A stretch of DNA of 64,000 nt, from positions 62,001 through 126,000 of the forward strand of contig NZ_JWJE02000002.1 of the NCBI RefSeq assembly GCF_000812025.2, in the 5' to 3' direction. This stretch comes from Bacillus thermotolerans (lineage in GTDB: Bacteria; Bacillota; Bacilli; Bacillales; Domibacillaceae). The position numbers and the translations under genes were made by a program. Under the pieces are notes generated by a model, which saw only the letters and a list, made by a program, of their open reading frames with translations, did no database searches and was not told where the DNA came from. This document shows, one piece after another, positions 18,982 to 27,587 of the stretch; position 1 is the stretch's first letter, and each line of letters opens with the position of its first letter.

Positions 18982-20340
18982 TTAGTTGGTTTGTACTTTT
19001 TCTGGAACATAGTAGTCACTTACAAAATGAGTGGTCGTCATGCCTTTTAAAAACTGCTCATGAGCAATCACTTGTTTCAGCATCGGTATATTTGTTTTGA
19101 TTCCTTCTACCTTGTATTGATCCAATGCAGCTTTCATTCGCTTGCAAGCTTCTTCTCTAGTGGCTCCCCACGTAATCAGCTTCCCAATCATAGGATCATA
19201 GAAAGGCGTCACTTGAGAACCCGCTTCAATGGCACACTCATTACGAACTCCTTTCCCTGACGGCAGCTGGAATTCAGTAATCTTTCCGGGCGAAGGAAAG
19301 AAGGTGTTCGGGTCTTCTGCATAAATGCGCACCTCAATGGCATGCCCGTTTCTTTTTACTTCCTGCCGGGTAAAGGAAAGCTTCTCACCTGAAGCGACCT
19401 TTAGCTGTTCTTCTACAAGATCCAAACCGGTAATTTCCTCTGTCACTGGATGCTCCACCTGCAGTCTGGTATTCATCTCAAGAAAGTAAAATTTTTGCTC
19501 GCGATCGACTAAAAACTCAATCGTGCCCGCATTCACATAGCCAATGCTTGCGGCAGCCTGCACAGCTGCGTCTAGCATCTTCTGGCGCGTTTCCTCGCTT
19601 ATAAACGGTGACGGGGCCTCCTCAACTACTTTCTGATGCCGGCGCTGAATGGAACACTCCCGCTCCCATAAAGGAACGGTCTGCCCGAAAGAATCAGCCA
19701 TAATCTGCACCTCAATATGGTGCGGAGCTTCAATATATTTCTCTAAAAACATATCTCCATCTCCAAAGAAAGACTCTGCCCTTTTCTTATTACCGGCAAA
19801 CGCCTTAGCAAGCTCCTCCTCTGAATGGACAAGCTGCATGCCGATACCTCCACCTCCTGCCGACGCTTTTAACATTAGAGGATAGCCAATAGCAGCCGCT
19901 GCCTTCTTCGCTTCTTCTTCTCCCTTGAGAGGAATGTTCACCCCTTCGATAATAGGTATGCCTGCTTGCTTCATCGTTTTTCTAGCTTGAATCTTGCTGC
20001 CCATCGCTTCCAGCACATCAGGGGACGGTCCAATAAAAGTAATTCCCTCGCGTATACATCTCTTTGCAAAGTCAGCATTTTCAGATAGGAGACCGTAGCC
20101 CGGATGAATCGCTTCGGCCCCGCTTTTCTTGGCAGCTTGAATAATTTCCTCCACATTCAAGTAGCTCAGGTTTACTTGCGGCTTGCCAATGCAATAGGCC
20201 TCATCCGCCTCGCGGACAAATAAGCCCTCTTTGTCCGCTTCTGAATACACTGCCACTGTAGCAATCCCCAGCTTCTGGCATGTGCGAATCACTCGTAAAG
20301 CAATCTCTCCACGGTTGGCAATCAATATTTTCGAAAACAA
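18982..20340 (-). CDS. yngH: Biotin carboxylase subunit of acyl-CoA carboxylase
   Basis: A 452-aa ATP-grasp biotin carboxylase: ILIANRGEIALRVIRTCQKLG at the start (preATP fold), glycine-rich KASAGGGGIGM, EVQIMAD, FLEMNTRLQVEHPVTE (active-site Glu and Arg), and a C-terminal biotin carboxylase domain. It charges the carrier protein encoded directly downstream. I take TTG 20340 as the start because AAAGGGG lies eight bases upstream; a TTG two codons earlier is too close. Similar to the acetyl-CoA enzyme AccC, but the operon points to methylcrotonyl-CoA. Confidence 0.92.
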   Translation of the reverse strand: MFSKILIANRGEIALRVIRTCQKLGIATVAVYSEADKEGLFVREADEAYCIGKPQVNLSYLNVEEIIQAAKKSGAEAIHPGYGLLSENADFAKRCIREGITFIGPSPDVLEAMGSKIQARKTMKQAGIPIIEGVNIPLKGEEEAKKAAAAIGYPLMLKASAGGGGIGMQLVHSEEELAKAFAGNKKRAESFFGDGDMFLEKYIEAPHHIEVQIMADSFGQTVPLWERECSIQRRHQKVVEEAPSPFISEETRQKMLDAAVQAAASIGYVNAGTIEFLVDREQKFYFLEMNTRLQVEHPVTEEITGLDLVEEQLKVASGEKLSFTRQEVKRNGHAIEVRIYAEDPNTFFPSPGKITEFQLPSGKGVRNECAIEAGSQVTPFYDPMIGKLITWGATREEACKRMKAALDQYKVEGIKTNIPMLKQVIAHEQFLKGMTTTHFVSDYYVPEKVQTN

Positions 20341-20359
20341 GAGCAACGCCCCTTTTCGT

Positions 20360-21994
20360 TTACTTTAATGCGCCTACAGTCTGTTCCCGCAGCTTGAATT
20401 TTTGTATCTTGCCTGAAGCGGTCATCGGATACTGCTTTGTAAACAAGATTTGTCTAGGAATTTTATGACGCGAAATTTTCCCTTTGCAAAACTCTCGAAT
20501 TTCGCGTTCGTCCGCCTCTTCTCCCTCTTTCAAAATGACCCAGGCAACAATCTCTTCTCCATACTTCTCGTCAGGCACGCCAATGACTTGAGCATCCAGG
20601 ATTTTAGGATGAGTATACAAAAACTCCTCGATCTCCCGCGGGTATATATTTTCACCGCCCCGGATGATCATATCCTTTAGACGCCCTGTTACTCTTACGT
20701 ATCCATTCTCATCCATAACAGCAAGATCTCCGGTATGAAGCCAGCCATCATTGTCAATCGCTTCCCTCGTTGCTTCCTCATTGTTATAGTAGCCTTTCAT
20801 AACATGGTAGCCTCTCGTGCATAACTCGCCCTGCGTATTAGGCGGCAGTTCATTGGAGGTGCCTGGTTCTACAATTTTCACTTCGACGTTCGGAAGCGCC
20901 CGTCCAACCGTTTCTACGCGCAGCTTAATTGGATCATCTGTCCTTGTTTGCGTAATAACAGGAGAAGACTCTGTCTGACCGTAGCAAATTGTAATTTCCT
21001 CCATATGCATCTTGTCTATGACTGCTTTCATTACTTCTACCGGGCAGTTCGACCCTGCCATCACACCCGTTCGAAGGGTAGACAGGTCATAATCTGAAAA
21101 ATTACGATGATTTAATTCAGCAATGAACATTGTGGGAACGCCATGTAAAGCAGTACAACGCTCTTTCTCTACGGTCGCTAACACCGCTTCGGGATCAAAT
21201 TCCTGCACCGGTACCATCGTCGCGCCTACAGACACGCAGGCCAGAGTGCCAATCACACAGCCAAAGCAATGAAAAAACGGGACAGGAATACAAAGACGGT
21301 CTTCCTTTGTTAATTGCATACATCCAGCGATATTAAAAGCATTGTTAATTAAATTGCTATGTGTAAGCATAACGCCCTTTGGAAATCCCGTTGTACCAGA
21401 TGTATATTGCATATTGATTACTTCATCTGCTGAAAGCTCCTCCGTTCTAGCATCCAGCAGCTCTTCTGTCACTTGGTCAGCTTGCTCCAGGACATCGCTC
21501 CAGCTGTATGTGCCTCTATACCTCTTGTCACTAAGAACAATAACGTTCTTTAAAAGCGGCAGCCGTTTCGAGGATAATTTTCCTGGCTCACATTCATGCA
21601 GCTCAGGACAAAGTTCATAAATGGTGTCAATGTACGAATTACCTCGATAATCTTCTATGAGGATAATTGTCTTGCTTTCTGATTGCTTCAATAAATATTC
21701 CAGCTCGGAAGCTCGATAATTTGTATTAACAGTAACCAAAACAGCTCCCATTTTCCCGGTTGCAAACTGCAGAGTGACCCATTCAGGCACATTTGTTGCC
21801 CAGACAGCTAAATTTTCTCCTTTTTCAATACCGAGCGCCATTAATCCGCGAGCTGCCCTCCGGCACAGGCGGTCAAATTCACTGTATGTGTATCGCAAAT
21901 TTCTATCTGGATAGATAAGTGCTTCATGCTGTGGAAATTGTTCGGCTCTTTTGGCTAGTAGTTCTCCTACCGTTTCGCGTAACAATCCACTCAT
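20360..21994 (-). CDS. yngI: AMP-forming acyl-CoA synthetase
   Basis: A 544-aa ANL-superfamily acyl-CoA ligase. The P-loop-like YTSGTTGFPKGVMLTHSN, the CYGQTESSP A5 motif, TGDLAVMDENGYVRVTGR, and the C-terminal lysine region MTASGKIQKFKLRE are all present. It would activate a branched or short/medium-chain fatty acid to its CoA ester, feeding the acyl-CoA dehydrogenase next to it. It is the second gene of the operon, 25 bases after yngJ and 13 before the stop-start region of yngH. The exact acid is not readable. Confidence 0.92.
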   Translation of the reverse strand: MSGLLRETVGELLAKRAEQFPQHEALIYPDRNLRYTYSEFDRLCRRAARGLMALGIEKGENLAVWATNVPEWVTLQFATGKMGAVLVTVNTNYRASELEYLLKQSESKTIILIEDYRGNSYIDTIYELCPELHECEPGKLSSKRLPLLKNVIVLSDKRYRGTYSWSDVLEQADQVTEELLDARTEELSADEVINMQYTSGTTGFPKGVMLTHSNLINNAFNIAGCMQLTKEDRLCIPVPFFHCFGCVIGTLACVSVGATMVPVQEFDPEAVLATVEKERCTALHGVPTMFIAELNHRNFSDYDLSTLRTGVMAGSNCPVEVMKAVIDKMHMEEITICYGQTESSPVITQTRTDDPIKLRVETVGRALPNVEVKIVEPGTSNELPPNTQGELCTRGYHVMKGYYNNEEATREAIDNDGWLHTGDLAVMDENGYVRVTGRLKDMIIRGGENIYPREIEEFLYTHPKILDAQVIGVPDEKYGEEIVAWVILKEGEEADEREIREFCKGKISRHKIPRQILFTKQYPMTASGKIQKFKLREQTVGALK

Positions 21995-22019
21995 TTCACT
22001 TCGTCCCCCTCTTATCCTT

Positions 22020-23162
22020 TTAGCATCCTAAATGCCTTGCGATCACTAAGCGTTGGATTTCAGATGTACCCTCTCCAATTTCAAGCAGCTTTGCATCTCT
22101 TAACAGGCGCTCCACCTCATATTCGCGCATATAGCCGTAGCCGCCATGAATTTGAATAGCCTGGTTGCCTGCGCGGAAGCTCGTTTCTGAAGCGAACAAT
22201 TTTGCCATTGCTGCTTCCTTTCCAAACGGCTGGCCCTGATCCTTCAGCCAAGCTGCCTTATAGACGAGGTTGCGCGCCAGCTCTATCTCAGTAGCCATAT
22301 CGGCAAGCTTAAATTGAATAGCCTGGAATTTAGAGATCGGCTGCCCGAACTGAACACGCTCTTTAGCATATGCCAGCGCTTTCTCCAGCGCAGCCTGCGC
22401 GATGCCCACAGCTAAAGCAGCTATCGAAATACGACCGCCGTCTAATGTGTACAAAAACTGACTGAACCCCTTTTGGCTGTCGCCAAGCAGGTTCTCCTTC
22501 GGCACACGCACATTATCCAATACAATTTCACACGTGTTAGAGGCACGGACGCCCATTTTATCGTAATTGCAGGAAATCGTTACCCCCGGTGCATCTGTCG
22601 GTACGATGATAGCCGAGACAATGTTCTTTCCGTTCTCCCGTTTGCCAGTTACAGCGGTCACGATCACCTGACGGGCATAGCCTGCATTCGTAATCCAGCA
22701 CTTTTCTCCATTTATGACATACTCATTTCCATCAAGCACTGCCTTCGTTTTTGTTCCGCCTGCATCAGAACCGGCATTTGGTTCTGTTAAGCCGAAGGAG
22801 CCCAGCGTATCCCCTTTAGCCATTGGCACAAGCCACTTCCTCTTTTGTTCTTCCGTTCCAAAGTAATAAATTGGACTCGCACCAAGGCTCACGGCTGCAG
22901 CATAGCTTAGGCCGGTACCGCCGCATGCTTTTCCGATCTCCTCAACTGCAATCGCATAAGAAACCGTATCTCCACCAGCTCCGCCATATTCTTCTGGAAA
23001 AGGAATGCCGAGCAAACCGAGCTCCCCTATTTTTTTGAAAATCTGCTCACCAAACTCCGACGATTCATCCATTTTCTGTGCATGAGGCTTAATCTCTTTT
23101 TCAGCAAAATCACTAATCATTTCCTTCAACATCTGCTGCTCTTTCGTTAAATCGAAATTCAT
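22020..23162 (-). CDS. yngJ: Acyl-CoA dehydrogenase (isovaleryl-CoA type likely)
   Basis: A 380-aa FAD enzyme. Seen: N-terminal helical domain, [19 protein letters not shown] (FAD/substrate loop), [15 protein letters not shown], and the C-terminal signature [20 protein letters not shown] with [18 protein letters not shown]. It would oxidise isovaleryl-CoA to 3-methylcrotonyl-CoA, the substrate of the carboxylase in the same operon; this substrate is inferred from context. The start at 23162 has a GGAGGGGG site. It is the first gene of the operon, preceded by a palindrome. Confidence 0.92.
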   Translation of the reverse strand: MNFDLTKEQQMLKEMISDFAEKEIKPHAQKMDESSEFGEQIFKKIGELGLLGIPFPEEYGGAGGDTVSYAIAVEEIGKACGGTGLSYAAAVSLGASPIYYFGTEEQKRKWLVPMAKGDTLGSFGLTEPNAGSDAGGTKTKAVLDGNEYVINGEKCWITNAGYARQVIVTAVTGKRENGKNIVSAIIVPTDAPGVTISCNYDKMGVRASNTCEIVLDNVRVPKENLLGDSQKGFSQFLYTLDGGRISIAALAVGIAQAALEKALAYAKERVQFGQPISKFQAIQFKLADMATEIELARNLVYKAAWLKDQGQPFGKEAAMAKLFASETSFRAGNQAIQIHGGYGYMREYEVERLLRDAKLLEIGEGTSEIQRLVIARHLGC

Positions 23163-23189
23163 ATATATGCCCCCTCCATTTGACCTCTC

Positions 23190-23209
23190 CTGAGACGGAC
23201 TAGTCGGTC
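23190..23209. promoter_or_regulatory. Palindrome before yngJ, probable TetR-family operator
   Basis: GAGACGGACTAGTCGGTCTC is a 20-bp palindrome with one mismatched pair and ACTAGT at its centre. On the minus strand it lies just downstream of a TATTAT/TATAAC -10-like element and about 30 bases before the yngJ start, a normal place for a repressor. A TetR gene lies immediately upstream. Confidence 0.6.
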
Positions 23210-23303
23210 TCTCACAACACGTTATAATAGCCAGCTTACTGAACCGGCTGACTTTTTAATAAATATGCTTGTGTTTCAGAATCTTGCAATCCTTTTTCCG
23301 ACA

Positions 23304-23867
23304 CTAATGAATGAGCAGGTCATTAAAGATTCTGCCTATTTCCTCGATGCTAAACCGTCCATCCTTTCTGAACCATTTATACGTCCAGTTCACCATGCCG
23401 ATAATTGACATCGCTGCAATTTCAGCTGGCACTTCTTTCCGGAAATCACCGTTTGCTTGTCCTTCCTGAATGATCTGGAGGATGATCCGGCGATACTCGT
23501 CCCTCTTATTATTGATTTCTTCCTTGAATTCTCCCTTAAGGTAAGCGCTTTCTTGGTAAAAAACTGTAATATGCGATTTGTATAAGTCAAACACCTTAAT
23601 GAAGGATAACAAGAGAGCACAAAGCCTGCCTACCGGCGTTTCATGGTGACTGTACGCCTCCCGTGCTCCGTCAAGTACATACGTGATGAATACGTCATGG
23701 ATCTCGTACAAAAGTTCATCTTTTGATTTAAAGTTGTGGTAGAACCCTCCTTTCGATGTTCCGCTTTCTTCCACAATTTGATCTACCGTCACGCCATGAT
23801 ACCCATGTTTTTCGAACATGGCCAGTGAGGTATCCATGATTCTTTCTTTTGCTGGTTTTTTTGTCAA
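23304..23867 (-). CDS. TetR/AcrR family transcriptional regulator
   Basis: A 188-aa regulator with an N-terminal TetR helix-turn-helix (about 5-55: MFEKHGYHGVTVDQIVEES then GTSKGGFYHNFKSKDELL) and an all-helical ligand-binding domain. It precedes the acyl-CoA operon in the same orientation, about 140 bases before yngJ, and probably represses it until a CoA-type ligand appears. I choose TTG 23867 because AAGGTG sits six bases upstream; an ATG two codons earlier is too close and the frame extends to 23918. The target and ligand are inferred. Confidence 0.85.
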   Translation of the reverse strand: MTKKPAKERIMDTSLAMFEKHGYHGVTVDQIVEESGTSKGGFYHNFKSKDELLYEIHDVFITYVLDGAREAYSHHETPVGRLCALLLSFIKVFDLYKSHITVFYQESAYLKGEFKEEINNKRDEYRRIILQIIQEGQANGDFRKEVPAEIAAMSIIGMVNWTYKWFRKDGRFSIEEIGRIFNDLLIH

Positions 23868-24045
23868 TTTCATCACCTTAAACGTATGATACCCCCGTTT
23901 TCTCATATTATAACACAATATTCTGAAAATAAAAACTAGTTGTTCAAAGCGGAAAAGGATATTTTGTGTGCAGCTGGGAGAGGTAAGCGATCATCTGAAA
24001 AAGTATTGTTATGTATGAAGGTACTGCCGCTTTTCCGCTTCTTTT

Positions 24046-24987
24046 CTAAAGGTCCATATCCCTTGCTTGAATCGTCATTAATTCTTCGTATTCGTAACTG
24101 TTTTCTCCGAGCAAACGCACAGCGTGTGCCCTCATTGCTTTCTCTATCACGTTTCGCACATACCGGCCATTAGAAAAGGACTGAGTCGAGTGAGACCGGA
24201 TTCGCACGAAATGCTCCCGCAGCTTCGTTTTTGCTTCCTTGCTTAATTTATACTCTTTCTCTGCTGCCATTTTTTCAGCAATAGCCATCAATTGTTCAGG
24301 ACGGTAATCCGGAAAATGGAAAACGAGTGGAAAACGTGATTCAAGCCCCGGATTCAGTGAAAAGAAGTGATTCATCTCTCTTGGGTAACCGGCAAGAATT
24401 AAGATAAAATCGTTCTGTTTATCTTCCATGTGCTTTACGAGTGTATCAATGGCTTCTTTTCCAAAGTCCTTCTCTCCGCCTCGTCCTAACGAATATGCTT
24501 CATCAATAAATAGGATGCCGCCCATCGCTTTCTTTATTAAATCGCGTGTCTTTTGTGCTGTATGGCCGATATATTCACCTACGAGGTCCGCCCTCTCCGC
24601 TTCAATTAAATGTCCCTTAGATAACACTTTCATCTCATAGAAGAGCTTTCCTATAATGCGGGCGGCCGTTGTTTTTCCTGTGCCCGGATTGCCTTTAAAC
24701 ATCATATGCAGCACTTGTTTGCCCGCCTTTAGTCCACTGGCTTCCCTTTTTTTGCTGATGAAAATCCATGCATATATTTCACGGATCATCTTCTTTAACT
24801 CATCTAATCCTACTAAAGCGTCCAGTTCGCCTTCTATCTTCTTTAATACCGCATGCTCGGAGGAGCTGGACCAGTTATACACGCTTTCTTTAGGGGCTGG
24901 CTGCTGTCTTTGCTCATTTTTAGTGTGCAGCACGACATTGATCTGACCATTATCTTTCATGCGAATTGGCTGCTTCACTTTTATCAC
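24046..24987 (-). CDS. spoVK: Stage V sporulation protein K (AAA ATPase)
   Basis: An AAA-type ATPase close to B. subtilis SpoVK (322 aa). Seen: Walker A GNPGTGKTTAARIIG, ADLVGEYIGHTAQKTRDLI, Walker B GGILFIDEAYSL, GLESRFPLVFHFPDYRP and the sensor region FSNGRYVRNVIEKAMRA. It is made in the mother cell and needed for mature spores; the molecular role is unclear. GTG codons at 25014, 24987 and 24978 are all possible starts; 24987 follows AAAGGTGG closely. It sits downstream of hfq, as in B. subtilis. Confidence 0.92.
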   Translation of the reverse strand: MIKVKQPIRMKDNGQINVVLHTKNEQRQQPAPKESVYNWSSSSEHAVLKKIEGELDALVGLDELKKMIREIYAWIFISKKREASGLKAGKQVLHMMFKGNPGTGKTTAARIIGKLFYEMKVLSKGHLIEAERADLVGEYIGHTAQKTRDLIKKAMGGILFIDEAYSLGRGGEKDFGKEAIDTLVKHMEDKQNDFILILAGYPREMNHFFSLNPGLESRFPLVFHFPDYRPEQLMAIAEKMAAEKEYKLSKEAKTKLREHFVRIRSHSTQSFSNGRYVRNVIEKAMRAHAVRLLGENSYEYEELMTIQARDMDL

Positions 24988-25164
24988 CCCACCACCTTTG
25001 ACGCGAACCGTCACATTCTGTCTCTTCTTGCGCTTTCCCGAGAAATAAATTCCCTTGCTTCATTCTATTCACCTGCAGAACAAACCATGCGAAGAAAACA
25101 AAATACAAGCCGCAGGCCGCTTTCTTTGCACCTCCCAGCTTCAAAGCCAACATTGCATGCACAT

Positions 25165-25192
25165 GAAAAAAACGCGTACAAAAAGTACGCGT
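25165..25192 (-). terminator. Intrinsic terminator after hfq
   Basis: On the minus strand ACGCGTAC and GTACGCGT form an 8-bp stem followed by TTTTTTT, just past the hfq stop. Confidence 0.88.
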
Positions 25193-25205
25193 CTCACGAA
25201 TTCAT

Positions 25206-25439
25206 TTATTCTTGTTCTTCCAGAGAAATTTGCACGTTTCGTTGAGGAGCAAAAGTAGAAATGGCATGTTTATAGACCAGTTGCTGCTTGCCATCTGATT
25301 CGAATAAAACGGTGAAATTATCAAAACCTTTTATATAACCTCGCAATTGAAATCCATTCAATAAATACACAGTCACAAGTGTACCGTCTTTTCGAAGCTG
25401 ATTTAAAAATTGATCTTGGATATTGACCCCTTGTTTCAT
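25206..25439 (-). CDS. hfq: RNA chaperone Hfq
   Basis: A 77-aa Sm-like protein. Sm1 ([25 protein letters not shown] in pieces) and Sm2 (YKHAIST) are clear, giving the ring hexamer that binds small RNAs and U-rich tails. The C-terminus is short, as usual in Firmicutes. It lies 32 bases downstream of miaA and is probably cotranscribed; the same pair is found in most bacteria. Confidence 0.96.
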   Translation of the reverse strand: MKQGVNIQDQFLNQLRKDGTLVTVYLLNGFQLRGYIKGFDNFTVLFESDGKQQLVYKHAISTFAPQRNVQISLEEQE

Positions 25440-25471
25440 AAGCTTATTTCCTCCTCTTTCTGTCTATACTT

Positions 25472-26431
25472 TTACTTATTCTCCTTTAACTGCAGCTTTC
25501 CTGCAATAAAATCTGAAATTTGCTGAATTTTTACCATCCGCTCTTCCTTATTAGAGAGGTCAAACCAGTTTACCGGCATTTTATTTCGGAACCATGTGAG
25601 TTGACGCTTTGCATAATTTCTGGAGTTTTGCTTTAACTGCTCGACAGCCTCTTCTAAAGATGCCTCTCCTTTTAAGTAGCTGAAAATTTCTTTGTAACCG
25701 ATGGCCTGAACAGCCTGGCCGCTGCGTATGCCTTTTTCCCACAGACCGGTCACTTCTTCAAGCAGGCCATTCTGCATCATTATGTCCACCCTCTTATTGA
25801 TGCGCTGGTAAAGCTGTTCACGCTCCATCGTCAAACCGATCAGCACAGCGTCATAAAGCAGCTCCGGCTCTTCTGTTTGTTGCCTGGACATCTTCTCTCC
25901 TGTTGTGTAGTAGACTTCTAAAGCCCGAACTACCCTTCGAACGTTATTTGGGTGAATCGATGCGGCCGCTTCAGGATCGATGCCCTTCAGCTTTTCATAG
26001 AAAGCTTCCTTCCCAATGCGTTCCGCCTCTTCCTCGAGTTCTTTCCGAATCAGCGGATCGCCGCCCTGTTCAGCAAACTGATAATCATAAATAACAGACT
26101 GAACGTATAAGCCCGTGCCCCCAACAATAATGGGAAGTGCGCCTCTGTTCGTGATGTCTGTTATTGTCTTCCTCACAAGCTGTTGAAACTCAGCAGCTGA
26201 GAATGCTTCATCCGGCTCTTTTATATCAATTAAATGGTGGGGAATATCTTGCATTTCCTCTGACGTAATTTTAGCGGTGCCGATATCCATTCCTTTGTAT
26301 ACCTGCATAGAATCACCGCTGATGATTTCCCCGCCGAATTTTTTAGCTAAGTGAATACTCAACGCTGTCTTTCCAACCGCGGTGGGACCAATAATAACAA
26401 CTAGCTTTTCTTTTGCCTGCAATCTTTTCAC
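25472..26431 (-). CDS. miaA: tRNA dimethylallyltransferase MiaA
   Basis: A 319-aa enzyme adding dimethylallyl to A37 of tRNAs that read UNN codons. The P-loop is GPTAVGKTALS (about 15-25), then GDSMQVYKGMDIGTAK, HHLIDIKEP and GGTGLYVQS, all family signatures. Its product is the substrate of MiaB, encoded elsewhere in this window. The start is a GTG at 26431 with AAAGG very close; a TTG three codons in is an alternative. Confidence 0.95.
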   Translation of the reverse strand: MKRLQAKEKLVVIIGPTAVGKTALSIHLAKKFGGEIISGDSMQVYKGMDIGTAKITSEEMQDIPHHLIDIKEPDEAFSAAEFQQLVRKTITDITNRGALPIIVGGTGLYVQSVIYDYQFAEQGGDPLIRKELEEEAERIGKEAFYEKLKGIDPEAAASIHPNNVRRVVRALEVYYTTGEKMSRQQTEEPELLYDAVLIGLTMEREQLYQRINKRVDIMMQNGLLEEVTGLWEKGIRSGQAVQAIGYKEIFSYLKGEASLEEAVEQLKQNSRNYAKRQLTWFRNKMPVNWFDLSNKEERMVKIQQISDFIAGKLQLKENK

Positions 26432-26458
26432 TGCCTTTACCGATTTTTCTTCATCGTA

Positions 26459-26566
26459 TCATAAGAATAGACAGTTACAAAAGCTAGTACCCCATTCTTT
26501 CCCGCTTTCCCTTATTTCAGTCCATTTATTCTTAATAAATTTTAAAAATCTTATATTTCCCACCAT
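26459..26566 (-). CDS. Possible small protein of 35 aa upstream of miaA
   Basis: An ATG frame of 35 codons follows an excellent ribosome binding site (GGAGGTGG, about eight bases before the start). The peptide is basic and amphipathic, with FLKFIKNKW near the start and two cysteines (CNC) near the end. I recognise no family. It lies between the terminator-like hairpin after the ATPase remnant and miaA. The strong translation signal is the main support; it could be a chance frame. Confidence 0.4.
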   Translation of the reverse strand: MVGNIRFLKFIKNKWTEIRESGKEWGTSFCNCLFL

Positions 26567-26593
26567 ACTGCCCACCTCCAAGAGTATATAAAA

Positions 26594-26614
26594 AGAGAAA
26601 TCACGAGGCTTTCC
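26594..26614 (-). terminator. Possible weak terminator after the ATPase remnant
   Basis: On the minus strand GGGAAA and TTTCTC can pair (with a G-U) around a nine-base loop, followed by TTTTT, just beyond the stop of the remnant. Confidence 0.4.
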
Positions 26615-26616
26615 CT

Positions 26617-26706
26617 TTATTCCTCCACCTTCAATAACCTTACACTGTTCAGTGTGACAAGAAGCGCAGCTCCCATATCAGCAAATATGGCGGCTCGTAA
26701 GGTTAG
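26617..26706 (-). pseudogene. C-terminal remnant of a heavy-metal P-type ATPase (CadA-like)
   Basis: Translated on the minus strand, 29 codons ending in TAA read LTLRAAIFADMGAALLVTLN followed by SVRLLKVEE, which is the end of the last transmembrane helix and tail of P1B-type (CadA/ZntA family) metal pumps. No ATG, ribosome binding site or other part of such a pump is found nearby: the frame is cut by the end of the acetyltransferase gene, whose stop lies nine bases upstream. This looks like the stub left when the rest of a cadA-like gene was lost or replaced. Confidence 0.75.
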
Positions 26707-26714
26707 CCGGTGAG

Positions 26715-27491
26715 TTAGCGGAAGTTTGTCCGCACTGTCTCTTCGAATACTTCTTCCTTTACCTCTCTTTTTTCCGCTTTTCCATCTGTCCATTTCGTCA
26801 ATACATTGCCCGACAGAGTAATATTTCCCCTGTCAGTCAGACGGGTGATTAACGGCTTTTTATTAAAAGGGGACTCTGGATGCTCAACGATTACCGTTTG
26901 CATCTCATTCAGCTTAGATACCTCACCGATGGTTTCTACCGAATTAAAGGCGTACCCTACTCTCCATTCTTTATCTTTATGCTTTAATTTCATATAAAAA
27001 AGGTAATCGCCGTGTTCCGTATCCGTCTGCTCCACTCGAAATTCTCCATTTCCTGACGTCACTGCCTCTCCATTTAGCGGTACAGGTTTTAATGGAAGAT
27101 TCCCGCCAAATCCGGTATCCACTAAATAAAGCTGTCCGGCATGTTTCAAAAGAATCGCTGCGTGGGTCTTGCCTGTTACACTCCATTGCTGCTTGGCATG
27201 ATCGTATATAACTCCGCGAACTAAAGCAGCATCAAACCCGTTATCAACCAGGAATAAATAAAAAATGGAGTTGAGTTCATAGCAAAGGCCGCCCTCATTT
27301 CTTGTAATGATCTTCCTTATTAAGTTCTCTTTCGTAATACCGGCAGTCTCATTTGCTATAATGCACAGGTTTTCAAACGGAATCCTTTTCGCCGTCTTTT
27401 CTAGAACGGTATTTAATTTTTCAAATGTGAGCACTTCCTCTTGGGAAAAGCCGATCCGTCTGCGGAACAATGTGTTTAAATCACTCATCAT
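26715..27491 (-). CDS. Arylamine N-acetyltransferase
   Basis: A 258-aa acetyl-CoA:arylamine N-acetyltransferase. The Cys-His-Asp triad is readable: Cys about 70 in RNEGGLCYELN, His about 110 in GKTHAAILL, Asp about 125 in YLVDTGFGGN. Such enzymes acetylate aromatic amines and hydrazines; the natural substrate in Bacillus is not settled. The start ATG-ATG at 27491/27488 follows AAAGGAGG; the frame continues to 27521. Its position between glpD and miaA, next to a metal-pump remnant, suggests an inserted accessory gene. Confidence 0.92.
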   Translation of the reverse strand: MMSDLNTLFRRRIGFSQEEVLTFEKLNTVLEKTAKRIPFENLCIIANETAGITKENLIRKIITRNEGGLCYELNSIFYLFLVDNGFDAALVRGVIYDHAKQQWSVTGKTHAAILLKHAGQLYLVDTGFGGNLPLKPVPLNGEAVTSGNGEFRVEQTDTEHGDYLFYMKLKHKDKEWRVGYAFNSVETIGEVSKLNEMQTVIVEHPESPFNKKPLITRLTDRGNITLSGNVLTKWTDGKAEKREVKEEVFEETVRTNFR

Positions 27492-27519
27492 ATTCTCCTC
27501 CTTTTCTATAGTATAAGAC

Positions 27520-27563
27520 AAAAAAGATGATCAGCCTTCACTCGTAGACTGACCATCTTTTTT
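27520..27563 (-). terminator. Intrinsic terminator after glpD
   Basis: On the minus strand AAAAAAGATGGTCAG and CTGATCATCTTTTTT form a stem with one mismatch, ending in a T-run, between glpD and the acetyltransferase gene. Confidence 0.85.
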
Positions 27564-27587
27564 CTTTACGGTATTTTGTGCGTGCCG

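Noticed and set aside
24950-25162. Minus-strand frame of 70 codons with a hydrophobic stretch between hfq and spoVK
   Set aside because: No ribosome binding site, and it overlaps the spoVK N-terminal region in another frame; probably spoVK leader sequence.
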